DNA of 64,000 nt from a marine gamma proteobacterium HTCC2143 (GTDB lineage: Bacteria; Pseudomonadota; Gammaproteobacteria; Pseudomonadales; Dasaniaceae), in assembly GCA_000169075.1 (NCBI GenBank), contig AAVT01000006.1:2501-66500 (forward strand), read 5' to 3'. This document shows, in pieces, positions 42,849 through 51,196 of this stretch. The translations under genes were made by a program, and so were the position numbers. How positions within the stretch are numbered: position 1 is the stretch's first letter; each line of letters starts with the position of its first letter. The notes under the pieces were generated by a model that saw only the letters and a list, made by a program, of their open reading frames with translations, made no database searches and was not told where the DNA came from.

Positions 42849-43355
42849 ATGTCCGAAAGATTCTTGGGTAACACAGCGCTACATGTAAATCCCTCCGATT
42901 GGCGGAAACAGAGGTAAAGCCGGGAGTGTTAAATGATGGCGAGCCCTTAGTTGTGCTATTGCCAGCGATCGGTGACGGCTTACAGATGTAAAGCAGACGT
43001 TGGCTGAGCCTGCCACATCGCGACTGCACTTGACCCTAAGTCGATACGACTCTCGTCAAGATCTTCCTCCTCCATACCCATTGAGTACCGATAATAACTA
43101 GGCTATTGCCAATAGCCTGCTTTCCACTATAGATTGGGAAATATGAGGGGGATTAATCCTTCCTATACAGCAGCACCATTCTCTATCGATAGAAGCGTCC
43201 GTCAACAGGGGGAGGTTCAAGTCGCGATAGCCCCTACTTTTATCGATCCCGCCCAACCTGGTCGTAGCGACAACCTAAATCCAAGATGTGTGTTCGCAAC
43301 ATCAATCAGGTATATTAATGCCCAAAATATTGGTATGGACTAAATGGAAGATAAC
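42849..43355. other. Gene-free stretch right of tRNA-Ala
   Basis: About 500 bases without a credible gene. Short open frames on both strands lack ribosome-binding sites and recognisable content. Around 42900-42970 one plus-strand frame reads like protein (VKPGVLNDGEPLVVLLPAIG) before it stops, which may be the trace of a lost hydrolase-like gene. A 12-bp palindrome TCTATCGATAGA lies at 43182-43193. I see no integrase and no repeat of the tRNA 3' end. Confidence 0.5.
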
Positions 43356-43811
43356 ATGAGCGAAACTAATCGCAGCGCTAAATGTAACTGCGGCGCACTC
43401 TGTGTCGAGGTCACGGGTTCCCCCGTTGTTCAATTGGTGTGTCACTGCAACGATTGCCGAGAGGCGACTCAATTGCCTTTCATCGAAGCCGCATTTTTTA
43501 AGGCAGAGGATTGTGTTGCACATGGAGATTCAAAATCTCTTGAGATGAAAGGCAGTTCTGGACTCGACAAAGCTTACGTCGGGTGTAGTAATTGTGGAAC
43601 GGCCCTCTATGCAAGAGTTGAAGCGCTCAATGGTGCCTGTGTAATTGTTACCAATCATCAGTCTACTTTCGAGTTTGAGGCACAGTCGCATATTTGGACA
43701 ACGGAAAAGTTGGGTGATGTAGAGATTCCAGGTGATGCTCTGCAATCAGAATCAGGCCCACCTGATGATATTCGCGAACATATGATCGCAACTTTTTGGG
43801 CAAAGGGTTGA
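43356..43811 (+). CDS. GFA family (glutathione-dependent formaldehyde-activating-like) protein
   Basis: A 151-residue protein of the GFA/Mss4-like fold. The zinc cysteines are arranged as in the family: CNC at 10-12, CHCNDC at 29-34 and CSNC at 77-80. Most family members have no proven function. Some bind glutathione-formaldehyde adducts, but the fold alone does not prove that. The ATG at 43356 has GGAAG five bases upstream; an in-frame ATG at 43344 is possible. It stands alone between gene-poor stretches. Confidence 0.88.
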   Translation: MSETNRSAKCNCGALCVEVTGSPVVQLVCHCNDCREATQLPFIEAAFFKAEDCVAHGDSKSLEMKGSSGLDKAYVGCSNCGTALYARVEALNGACVIVTNHQSTFEFEAQSHIWTTEKLGDVEIPGDALQSESGPPDDIREHMIATFWAKG

Positions 43812-44170
43812 GGTCCTCTAACTAGTCGGTTAATGAATCGTCAGATTTAGACAGAAAATATCTTTGAAAAGTGGGCAGTGACGGATCTATAGTAGCTGGG
43901 TGTGCGAGCAATTTGCCTATTTATAGTAGTTGGCCGCCGCCTCAGCAGCTATGCGGCATTGCCATACTCCGGCCGGAGAGGGTAGTGTGGCCACGAAAAG
44001 GGCGTTTTTTTTGCCGATACTCGAGTTGTCTTTTTTGAGCAACTCTATCGTCCAAATATTGTTGTTGTTTGGCATTTTCTTTATTGATCAGTGAACGTAT
44101 ATATTGAAATAGAGACCTGGCTTCTCCAGCCAAAGCAGGATCACTACTTTGCTAAGGTATGTACACCACA
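43812..44170. other. Gene-poor stretch with a basic minus-strand open frame
   Basis: About 360 bases without a clear gene. On the minus strand 43942-44133 holds a 63-codon frame, extendable upstream to read SSDPALAGEARSLFQY. It is rich in Gln, Lys and Arg and ends in RPFRGHTTLSGRS. It has no ATG and no ribosome-binding site. It lies just downstream of, but out of frame with, the interrupted gene at 44171-44755. It may be another remnant. Confidence 0.4.
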
Positions 44171-44755
44171 CTAATTTTTGCCGTGATACATTTTTTTCTG
44201 CCGCAACTCTTTGACGGCACGTCGATAAGCACGTATTGAGTTACGTTCTTTAGTCGGAAGTAGTATGTTGGCGTTTTTTCCCGCTTTGTAATAGACAGAA
44301 TGTATCGTTGCTACTGGATTTTTTGGCGGAACGGCTTTTTGATTCGCTAATACGGGCTTCTCTACTACCGGTTTTTTCGGTGCGGTAACGGCAGCTGATT
44401 TTTGTTGTTGGCGAATTATCGCCAAGATTTTTTTTGCCTCGGTTACTTAATCACTGTCAGCATTGCTTGCGATAACATCGTTCAGTAGATGTATGGCTTT
44501 TTGCTGTTTGTTTGAAAAATAGTAGCCTTGGGCAAGAATCAACTTCACAGCTTCTGTGGATTTGGAGAAAGAATACATAGCAAGACGCTGTTCATAATAT
44601 CGGACAGCTTTTCGCATAACATTAGCTTGCACTGCTGCTTCTGCTTTTTCTAACAGCCACCGTTCATTTTTCTCAGCGGCGAAAGCGGTCATAGATAAGG
44701 AAATGACTCATAACACAATAAATAAGTAATAAATCTTTAAACAATAATTAGTCAT
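44171..44755 (-). pseudogene. Secreted repeat-like protein interrupted by two in-frame stops
   Basis: One reading frame of about 194 codons runs from an ATG at 44755 to 44171. It starts with a plausible signal peptide (MTNYCLKIYYLFIVL, then a TGA at 44708-44710, then VISLSMTAFA-AEK). The helical body (RYYEQRLAMYSFSKSTEAVK, QGYYFSNKQQKAIHLLNDV) resembles a tetratricopeptide-type repeat. A TAA at 44447-44449 interrupts it, and the frame then continues with TEAKKILAIIRQQQK and a Pro/Lys-rich tail. Both halves are in the same frame with no indel, so the two stops look like point mutations in a recently lost gene. The family is not identified. Confidence 0.7.
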
Positions 44756-44915
44756 ATTCGTTAGTAGCTCAGTCATTTAATAGACACTAATTTGGTATAC
44801 TTTTCACACAATCCAACCACCAAATATTTGTACCGAGGATCTCTAGCTACTGAAAGAATAAAGTTTGCGAGATCATACCCAGAGAACCTGGCGCCAGATT
44901 CAGGGAATTCATTGC

Positions 44916-45218
44916 TTACCCGTTTTTGAGGGCCTGAGTCATAGCTCGTCGTCCTTGGTCTGCTGCAGGTCCCCAATGTTGAAAACCTTCCAGTTCAGCG
45001 TGACCAAAGGAAATGCGCCCGTAGCCTTTCATTACTGTGTTTCTTGGCGCTGTACGAGTGGCTGTGTCGAAGAAAAAGCCAGGCTGTGGTGTAACAAATG
45101 CGTGTCCCCAGCGGTTGAGGATAATGCCTCTGATGTCTTTTTTGGGGACAAATCCAGTGGCGGCAAATAACCTATTCATCTGCTGTATGATTTGAGCATT
45201 CCAAATGCCGGCCTTTTT
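44916..45218 (-). pseudogene. C-terminal remnant of a probable flavin-dependent oxidoreductase
   Basis: A frame of about 100 codons with no good start. Segments such as DIRGIILNRWGHAFVTPQPG, GYGRISFGHAELEGFQHWGP and AADQGRRAM look like the C-terminal end of an FAD/NAD(P)-binding, amine-oxidase-like protein, which would normally be several hundred residues long. A TGA at 45219-45221 blocks the frame upstream, and only about 90 bases remain before the MFS gene. The rest of the gene has therefore been deleted. The assignment rests on remembered family patterns and is moderate. Confidence 0.5.
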
Positions 45219-45305
45219 TCAATAAGATGGTCCAGCGCCGCAAACCTGCCGCTGTGTCCCCTCTATCGGACGCAGGCTGATGGCCATCACTACGATAATA
45301 AAAGC

Positions 45306-46502
45306 TTACCCGGGATCGCCCTTGGGCAATTTCAGCGCAGCAATAAATCCCAAGATACCCATTGCTCCCGATACGATAAACACCCACTTAAAGGAGCCAC
45401 TTATATCAGCCAGAATGCCGCCCATCGGCGGGGATATGGTTTGAGCTAAACCAAACGCCAGTGTCGCAGCGGCAAAGCTTGGACCGTAGTCTTCAGGCGT
45501 CGCGTTTTCAACAACATATAATGTAATCAGCGATGGCAAACCACTGAATAGAAAACCTAAGCCAATGCAGGCGATCAGTGTGGGAGCATAAACACCCGTC
45601 AACACGATAAAAACAAGCACAGGCCATAAGCTGAATGCGGTAGCTAACGCCAACCGAGTGCTTATTCGATCGGCCAATGCAACAAACGCTGGCCCGCCAA
45701 AAATCATTGCAATGCCCATAGACGTAAAAGCAAAGGCGGCATCAAGGCTAGACCAAGCGCTATCATCTTCCAACCGTGTGGTTAAGAAACCCATCACTAA
45801 CAAGTAAATAAAACCGAAGATCGCATAAGCAAAAATCAAGGGTAACCATCCTTGCATCCGCCCTAATGCAGCAAAGCCACCAAAGCCGCCGCCACCGGTT
45901 GGGGTAGCCTGCTGATGACGAACCAAAAACAGCACACCCAACAGTACAGCCAGGCCAATAGTCGCCATTATCTGATAAACGCTGCTCCATGCTTGATCGC
46001 CTTGAACCGTTCTTAAAGAGCCGCTCAACATGCTCACCGAGGCCACGCCAATGCCGATGCCTGACCCCATTAAGCCAATAGCGAGGCCTCGTAGTGAGGC
46101 AGGTAATGCGTCGGCTGCAATCATTGGCGCAGGTATCCACACACAAGCACCACCAATACCCGCTACAAACAAAGCAGCGGCTAATAGTTGGGGCGAGCTG
46201 GCAAGCGATGCAAGCAGTAATCCGGTCGTCGACAGCACCAATCCTAGGCGCAAGACCTTTAGTAATCGATAGTAACTAGTTGCCCACGCAACAACCAGCG
46301 TGCCTAGTAAATAGGCCCCTACGTTAGCCGCGCCGAGAAGTCCCGCCACCGTATTAGAAATACCTAGGTCGTCACGAATGGCAGGCAGCAACAAACCATA
46401 GCTAAATCGGCCAAAAGATTGTGCAACCGCTGCAGCCAAGGCAATTAAAAGAACAATTATCCAACCGTTGAGCCTGTTTGATTTGCGTGATCTGCGAGAG
46501 AT
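45306..46502 (-). pseudogene. YbfB/YjiJ-type MFS transporter with start codon apparently lost (ATC)
   Basis: The frame encodes a complete 12-span major facilitator of about 398 residues: SFGRFSYGLLLPAIRDDLGI after span 1, the MGSGIGIGVASVSMLSGSL region, and FGLAQTISPPMGGILAD near the end. No ATG, GTG or TTG lies before span 1; the first usable codon is a TTG at 46439 inside that span. At 46516-46511 there is a good AAGGAA site. Eight bases later an ATC (46502-46500) opens SRRSRKSNRLNGWIIVLL, exactly where a normal N terminus is expected. I infer an ATG-to-ATC change. The gene may be silent or weakly expressed. The substrate is unknown. Confidence 0.65.
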
Positions 46503-47094
46503 AACTGTATTTCCTTTTGAGTCAATGTCGTCACGACAATCAGCGTATAAACTATACGGTAGCCCCTCGGGTCGCCGTCTACTTATAGGTCATAAAAACC
46601 ATGTGATGGCGCTTCGCAGGATCGGTCCCCGGATGCTTGAGTATAGGCGAAACAAACGTCTTATTCTTGGCCACTCTACCTATCCGTCCGTAATACGGCA
46701 ATTCCTCTGCTTGTACAGTGGGCGCATACAACGAGAAAAGGGATGGTCTGCTATATATCATCTGTTGCTCAATGGCCATGCAGCACGCAGTGGGGGATTA
46801 CTGGTATCAATATTACGGATCCGGAAAAGCGCCGATCGATTACTATCCGGCAATCAAACTCAGCAAAATTGCGCTAAATCAAAAGGGATGTCAATAGATT
46901 GTGACTTGCGGCTGGTTTTTTATTACAGTGACGACATTGCCATTCAGGCATCAAAAGGAACGTTCAAATCTATCAAAACCCCCATGCCTAGAGGTAACTC
47001 GCCGCGGCACGTGGTTAATGATGGAACAATATGGACATGTATCAAAACAAGTGGGCGAATGATGGGCTCACGGCTTAATGGAAAGGATTGTCCA
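46503..47094. other. Stretch of 590 bases without an identified gene
   Basis: A plus-strand frame is open from 46468 through this stretch into the small gene at 47095. Its roughly 209 upstream residues show no motif, signal or domain I recognise, have an Arg/Ser-rich composition, and have no clear ribosome-binding site at the ATG. On the minus strand a 66-codon frame (46579-46779) also lacks support. I treat this as decayed or regulatory DNA. Confidence 0.45.
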
Positions 47095-47334
47095 ATGGCG
47101 AAATATGTCAACTATCAAAACTCCAGGCTGACGATAAATTCTCACCGATTGTCGAGAGCGACAGTGACTGACGTTGGCGAAATTATACGTGCTATGGAAT
47201 GTCATTCTGAGGCTACATTGAGTGCTCCTCTCGGCTCAACTAAGGTATTAGATGAGCTAACCTTCATTCAGCAGCATGCCATATGGCAGGCAGTGCAACC
47301 TATTGCAGAGCGTCGGAGAGCAGGGCGTCAGTGA
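47095..47334 (+). CDS. Small protein of unrecognised family, paralogue of the gene at 61471
   Basis: A 79-residue protein I cannot assign. Its first 46 residues match the product of the gene at 61471-61713 at 25 positions without gaps (shared KY.NY.N..LTI..HR, TDVG.IIRA and TLSA.L). The C-terminal third diverges and ends in a basic tail. The ATG at 47095 has AAAGGA seven bases upstream, and the paralogue starts at the equivalent residue, which fixes the start inside a longer open frame. There is no signal peptide or membrane span. It lies just left of the catabolic cluster; its twin lies just right of it. Confidence 0.7.
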   Translation: MAKYVNYQNSRLTINSHRLSRATVTDVGEIIRAMECHSEATLSAPLGSTKVLDELTFIQQHAIWQAVQPIAERRRAGRQ

Positions 47335-47584
47335 TTGCTGCTCGCGGCGGCTACATAGGCAGGGCCGATAGAGGCTACTCAAGGGTGTCGACGGGATGTG
47401 CTTTATTGGCCGGCAATGCCTTATCAGCCGATAAAATGACTGGTCATCGTAATAAAGAGCTAAACGTCGAAAGAGCGTTCGCGATTCAAAAAATGTTTAA
47501 GATAGCGTTGTAATTAAGAAGAGGCGCTACGTTGATCTGCATCGATCAGACCAAACGATAGTCGCTTTTTGCCGCCCATTTTGC

Positions 47585-48109
47585 TCAGGAGTCCGAGGCT
47601 AGTCCAACCGCTTCGTCCATGTATCGAGTCTCTCCAGCAACTTGCTGCAAGGTTGTTTCCGTAATTCGCCAGCCTTCGTTTGCTACATTTTCCACGTCAT
47701 CAAAGTATGTGCCTAAGAATAGCCAGACTTTGCCATTTTTCAGTTCATGCCATGCCTGTACATAGCTTTCCATAGACGCTTTGCCAGCGATTACGTTGCA
47801 CCCATCATCGACTTCAAGTGATTTGATCTGCACTAACTGAGTGCCAATCAAGTGCTGTGTAGGTCCCCGATGTCGCGAGGCAGTCAACACAAGGTCTAGC
47901 CACGCATCGGGCCCGATCAGAGCGTCTCTGTCGGGTCTTGCTTTGAGTTTTGCGTCTGCAGCGAAGACAGCGTGATATATTGCCCTGCCTTCAGCAATAG
48001 CTTCTGGTGTCGCGGTGCCGATCAGATCCGTTGCCCGTGCATACCTGCGACGCAGGTATTCTACCTCTTGTATCGCTTGAACTTCGGCAATTGAATGACT
48101 ACAACTCAT
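47585..48109 (-). CDS. NTF2/SnoaL-fold protein
   Basis: A 174-residue protein of the nuclear transport factor 2-like (SnoaL_4 type) superfamily. It has an N-terminal helix EYLRRRYARATDLIG, then DALIGPDAWLDLVL, SRHRGPTQHLIGTQLVQI and a curved-sheet C terminus with VWLFLGTYFDDVENVANEGW. Such proteins include hydratases, isomerases and dehydratases of catabolic and polyketide pathways, but many are uncharacterised. AAGG lies eight bases before the ATG. It is the left end of the catabolic cluster and a second NTF2-like gene lies at its right end. Confidence 0.85.
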   Translation of the reverse strand: MSCSHSIAEVQAIQEVEYLRRRYARATDLIGTATPEAIAEGRAIYHAVFAADAKLKARPDRDALIGPDAWLDLVLTASRHRGPTQHLIGTQLVQIKSLEVDDGCNVIAGKASMESYVQAWHELKNGKVWLFLGTYFDDVENVANEGWRITETTLQQVAGETRYMDEAVGLASDS

Positions 48110-48358
48110 TTTATAAACCTTATTAGTGAGTAAAACGAGCCCTAAGAGTGGTCGCCATATAGCACTATTTGCTAAACATGCCCCGCCTTGTGTATCTTGT
48201 CCAGCTTTTTATCCATCAATATTTTTTACGAATGGGAGGTATGACTGAGCTCTAATGGCCTGCGACAACAATAGATAAGAGGTTTTAACCTCTGTGTGAT
48301 CGTTAAATAACGCTGACGAGGCTTCCAAACTGAACAAAATTCCCCATAGATTCTATGT

Positions 48359-49867
48359 TCATGCAGACTCTAGACGCTTCTCAAGAGATTCGCGAATGAT
48401 CTTGCCGCTGCCATTGCGGGGAAACTCATCAATGGGGATAAAGTAGATTTCGCGCGGACGTTTATAACTGGCCAATTTAGCTCTACACATCTTTTCAATC
48501 TCGACGTCTGTCAGTGCCTCGGTATTACGAGTGATGAACGCTACAACAATCTCGCCCCAACGGGAATCCTTCTTGCGCACGATGGTGGCTTCTTCAACTC
48601 GGCTGTCTGACAGAAGCACCCGTTCAATTTCAGCGGGGTATACGTTCTCACCGCCGGTCTTAATCAGATACTTTAATCGCCCGACAAATTCAAAGCCGCC
48701 ACTTTTAGTTTGCTTTAGCAAGTCACCCATACGAAACCATCCGTCCCGAAACGCTTCGGCATTCACTTCTGGTGCGTTCCAATAACCGCTGAAAAGGGTC
48801 GGACCTCGAAGTAGGGCCTCGCCAACTTCCCCCTGCTGTACGTCATTGTCATCTTCATCGACTAATCGAAATTCACACAGTGAACTGATCTTTTTGGATA
48901 AGTCGGTCGGTACCTCTCCGACTGGAATTAAATGCCCTGTGGCTGGTGGGAGCCCTGTTTCTGTTGAGCCAAAGCTGTTGACAAAGAGAGCGTTTAACGC
49001 TGTTGTCACTTCAGCTATCTGCGCTGCGGGTATTAGATCCGCCATGCAGCCGACGACTTTAACACCAACAACTCGCGTTTTAGTTTCCGCTAAGCGCCTA
49101 AGTATAGGTTCAATTGTGGCGGGCATTAGAAGCAGCCACCCTATTTTATAGCGACCGATCACGGAACACATGGTATCGATATCGAGACCATCAGTAATAA
49201 TGACGGCTGACCCCATCATTAAACTGGAGATAGTGTGATCTGTTCCACCTATATGATTCATAGGCGACCATGCGAGAAATGCATCCCCGGGGTCAATCTT
49301 TAGATCCATTCGAAGCGTTGTCATTCTGGCAATCTCCGCACGATGGCTAATTAACGCCGCTTTGGGCAGGCCAGTAGTCCCGGAGGTGTTTAATAGCAGC
49401 AGGCCTTGCTCAGAATTAAGCAAAGGGGGATGCTGATCAAGTTCTGCGCTTGCGGCGAGTGATAAACAGCCTTCCATACTTATTTGCTTTGCTGCCGGGT
49501 AGACGACCTGGTCCAGTAAGGACTGAAAGCGCGATGATACAAAGATCAACTGGGGTTCTACCAAATGAATACAATACTGCAATTCTTCGACGACTAAACG
49601 CGAGTTGAGGCACGACGCAATGGCGCCGATCCGAGCGCAGGCAAATTGCAGCATGGTGTATTCAGCACGATTTTCAGACAATATCGCGATACAATCGCCA
49701 GCCATAACTTTTTCTGATCGAAGCACTGATGCTAACCTGTCTATCAGGTCGAGTAGCTCACCGTAGGTCCAGCTTCTTTCGCCACATTCTATGGCTAAAT
49801 TGTCGGCGTTCCATTTAGCGGTAGACCGAAACATGGAATAAACCGTCGAATTGTTGGGCGAGACCAT
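48359..49867 (-). CDS. AMP-dependent acyl-CoA ligase (first of two)
   Basis: A 502-residue ANL-superfamily enzyme that should form an acyl-CoA from a carboxylic acid, ATP and CoA. It has the P-loop LLNTSGTTGLPK (158-169), the adenine motif NSFGSTETG, the hinge-region DGWFRMGDLL and the catalytic Lys489 in RNGSGKII. The ATG at 49867 has AAGGG seven bases upstream; the longer frame to 49930 is not needed. The substrate cannot be read from sequence. A palindromic site shared with the TonB receptor promoter lies about 145 bases upstream. Confidence 0.93.
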   Translation of the reverse strand: MVSPNNSTVYSMFRSTAKWNADNLAIECGERSWTYGELLDLIDRLASVLRSEKVMAGDCIAILSENRAEYTMLQFACARIGAIASCLNSRLVVEELQYCIHLVEPQLIFVSSRFQSLLDQVVYPAAKQISMEGCLSLAASAELDQHPPLLNSEQGLLLLNTSGTTGLPKAALISHRAEIARMTTLRMDLKIDPGDAFLAWSPMNHIGGTDHTISSLMMGSAVIITDGLDIDTMCSVIGRYKIGWLLLMPATIEPILRRLAETKTRVVGVKVVGCMADLIPAAQIAEVTTALNALFVNSFGSTETGLPPATGHLIPVGEVPTDLSKKISSLCEFRLVDEDDNDVQQGEVGEALLRGPTLFSGYWNAPEVNAEAFRDGWFRMGDLLKQTKSGGFEFVGRLKYLIKTGGENVYPAEIERVLLSDSRVEEATIVRKKDSRWGEIVVAFITRNTEALTDVEIEKMCRAKLASYKRPREIYFIPIDEFPRNGSGKIIRESLEKRLESA

Positions 49868-50011
49868 CACTTTTCCCTTACAGTATTCAAGTTTTTTAAA
49901 GGCACTACCTAAGAATCCATGGATAGGCATCTTTCAAAAATATTGCAATCGATGAGAATCCGCCGGATAAGTAACATAGACGGATCTCTTATATTATTCA
50001 AAATGTATTTA

Positions 50012-50026
50012 TTTAGTGAGGTTAAA
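50012..50026. promoter_or_regulatory. Candidate operator upstream of acyl-CoA ligase 1
   Basis: TTTAGTGAGGTTAAA is an imperfect palindrome within a 39-base segment (49994-50032) that matches the segment upstream of the TonB receptor (56484-56522) at about 29 of 39 positions without gaps. It is probably an operator for the TetR protein encoded next to it, or for another regulator of the cluster. Confidence 0.5.
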
Positions 50027-50098
50027 AAATCGTTGATCAGAAAATATTGATGGCATGATTAGTATTAAATGTTTTTCGCGAAGGGATTTCTTATCACG

Positions 50099-50707
50099 CT
50101 AATTGGCGGGCCACTGCATATCTTGATTACAAAAAATTCGCATGACTTTTTTAAAGGCTACCTTGCCATGTTCCGGGCCATGATCAGCATCAAAATACCC
50201 GTTCAACTTTGATCCGGCTAGCAGAGAATATAGAATTTCAGCTTTTTCATTTCTCGTACTTTCTACAGCGTCAATATTAACAAAGACGTCCGCAAGCAAA
50301 CGCTTACAACAGTTATCCATTTCAGTTTTATATTGGCTTAGAATAGGGTCACTAATAGATATGCCTATGGCCTCATACATAAACCCCGTTGTAAAATGAT
50401 TAACCGATTTACTCTCAATGAAAAGAAAATCAGCAACGTATTCTATTTTTCCTTCAATATCATAGTTTTTTGTTTTTTCCAAACCTCGAACAATAACGTC
50501 GCACTGTTCCTTAAAACAGAGTCGTAATAGCTCGTCTTTAGAGTCGAAATAGTAAAAAAGATTGCTGGGAAAAACCTTCGCTTCTTTTGCAACATCAACC
50601 ATTGACGTCTTCGCATACCCTTGCTTGCGCACACATCGAGTAAAGGCATCGAGTATATCGTTTTTTCTTTTTGTACCCTTCGGCTTTGTCGGCTTATGGA
50701 TTTTCAC
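50099..50707 (-). CDS. TetR family transcriptional regulator
   Basis: A 202-residue regulator with an N-terminal helix-turn-helix (about 14-60: NDILDAFTRCVRKQGYAKTS, VDVAKEAKV, SNLFYYFDSKDELL), typical of TetR repressors. The C-terminal ligand-binding part (for example HFTTGFMYEAIGISI) is unlike any family I can name. A strongly basic N-terminal extension (KIHKPTKPKGTKRK) precedes the HTH. It lies between the two acyl-CoA ligases and is the only regulator in the cluster, so it probably controls it in response to the substrate or its CoA ester. Confidence 0.92.
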   Translation of the reverse strand: MKIHKPTKPKGTKRKNDILDAFTRCVRKQGYAKTSMVDVAKEAKVFPSNLFYYFDSKDELLRLCFKEQCDVIVRGLEKTKNYDIEGKIEYVADFLFIESKSVNHFTTGFMYEAIGISISDPILSQYKTEMDNCCKRLLADVFVNIDAVESTRNEKAEILYSLLAGSKLNGYFDADHGPEHGKVAFKKVMRIFCNQDMQWPAN

Positions 50708-51196
50708 ATCTTGACTCTTTTATTCAATTGTTTGAAGGCTAAATCGCTGCACTATTTCTTAACAGTTGTGCTGATTTTATCTATTTTTTGACTTGCACAA
50801 TGACTATTAATTGGTGAACCTCTACTTGCTTTATCAGGTTCGATATTCAAGATGTAGCATCCTAGAATATTGTCAATCTAAGCACTTAAAATCAATTTTT
50901 TATGTTTTATTATAGGTAAAGCTTTTTGGAGATACTAATACAAGTGTACTCAATATTCAAAGGCCATTAACAATAGAACCGAAATTACTCGAAAAGACAG
51001 CGGCTGTATTGAGACGTTGTCAGATTACTACCATTGACCTTTTAGGGCAGGCAGACTTTTTTTATTTTGCGATCCGTCGTTGAAGAATTATCGCTGAATA
51101 TTGTTTGACGACTAAGGCAGAGGTTATTGATATCGGCGACCTATCGCAAAGATCAGGGCTGGGGCGAACCATCTCATTGTATGAAAAGCCACTATG
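50708..51196. other. AT-rich gap between acyl-CoA ligase 2 and the TetR gene
   Basis: About 490 bases with no gene seen on either strand. The left end, next to the TetR start, should hold the TetR promoter. No copy of the TTTAGTCAGACTAAA palindrome is visible, and no clear terminator follows the ligase gene. Confidence 0.5.

Noticed and set aside
43134..43343. 69-codon plus frame left of the GFA gene
   Set aside because: No ribosome-binding site or motif; composition not protein-like.
44171..44755. Selenocysteine or programmed read-through as explanation for the interrupted frame
   Set aside because: Two different stop codons (TGA and TAA) are involved, one inside a signal peptide, and no SECIS-like hairpin is evident. 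Decay is simpler.
47283..47513. 76-codon plus frame after the small paralogue
   Set aside because: It overlaps the real gene out of frame, has no ribosome-binding site and no recognisable content.
48121..48136. TTAGTGAG-like half site before the NTF2-like gene at 47585
   Set aside because: Matches only one half of the cluster palindrome and sits on the ribosome-binding region; within chance expectation.
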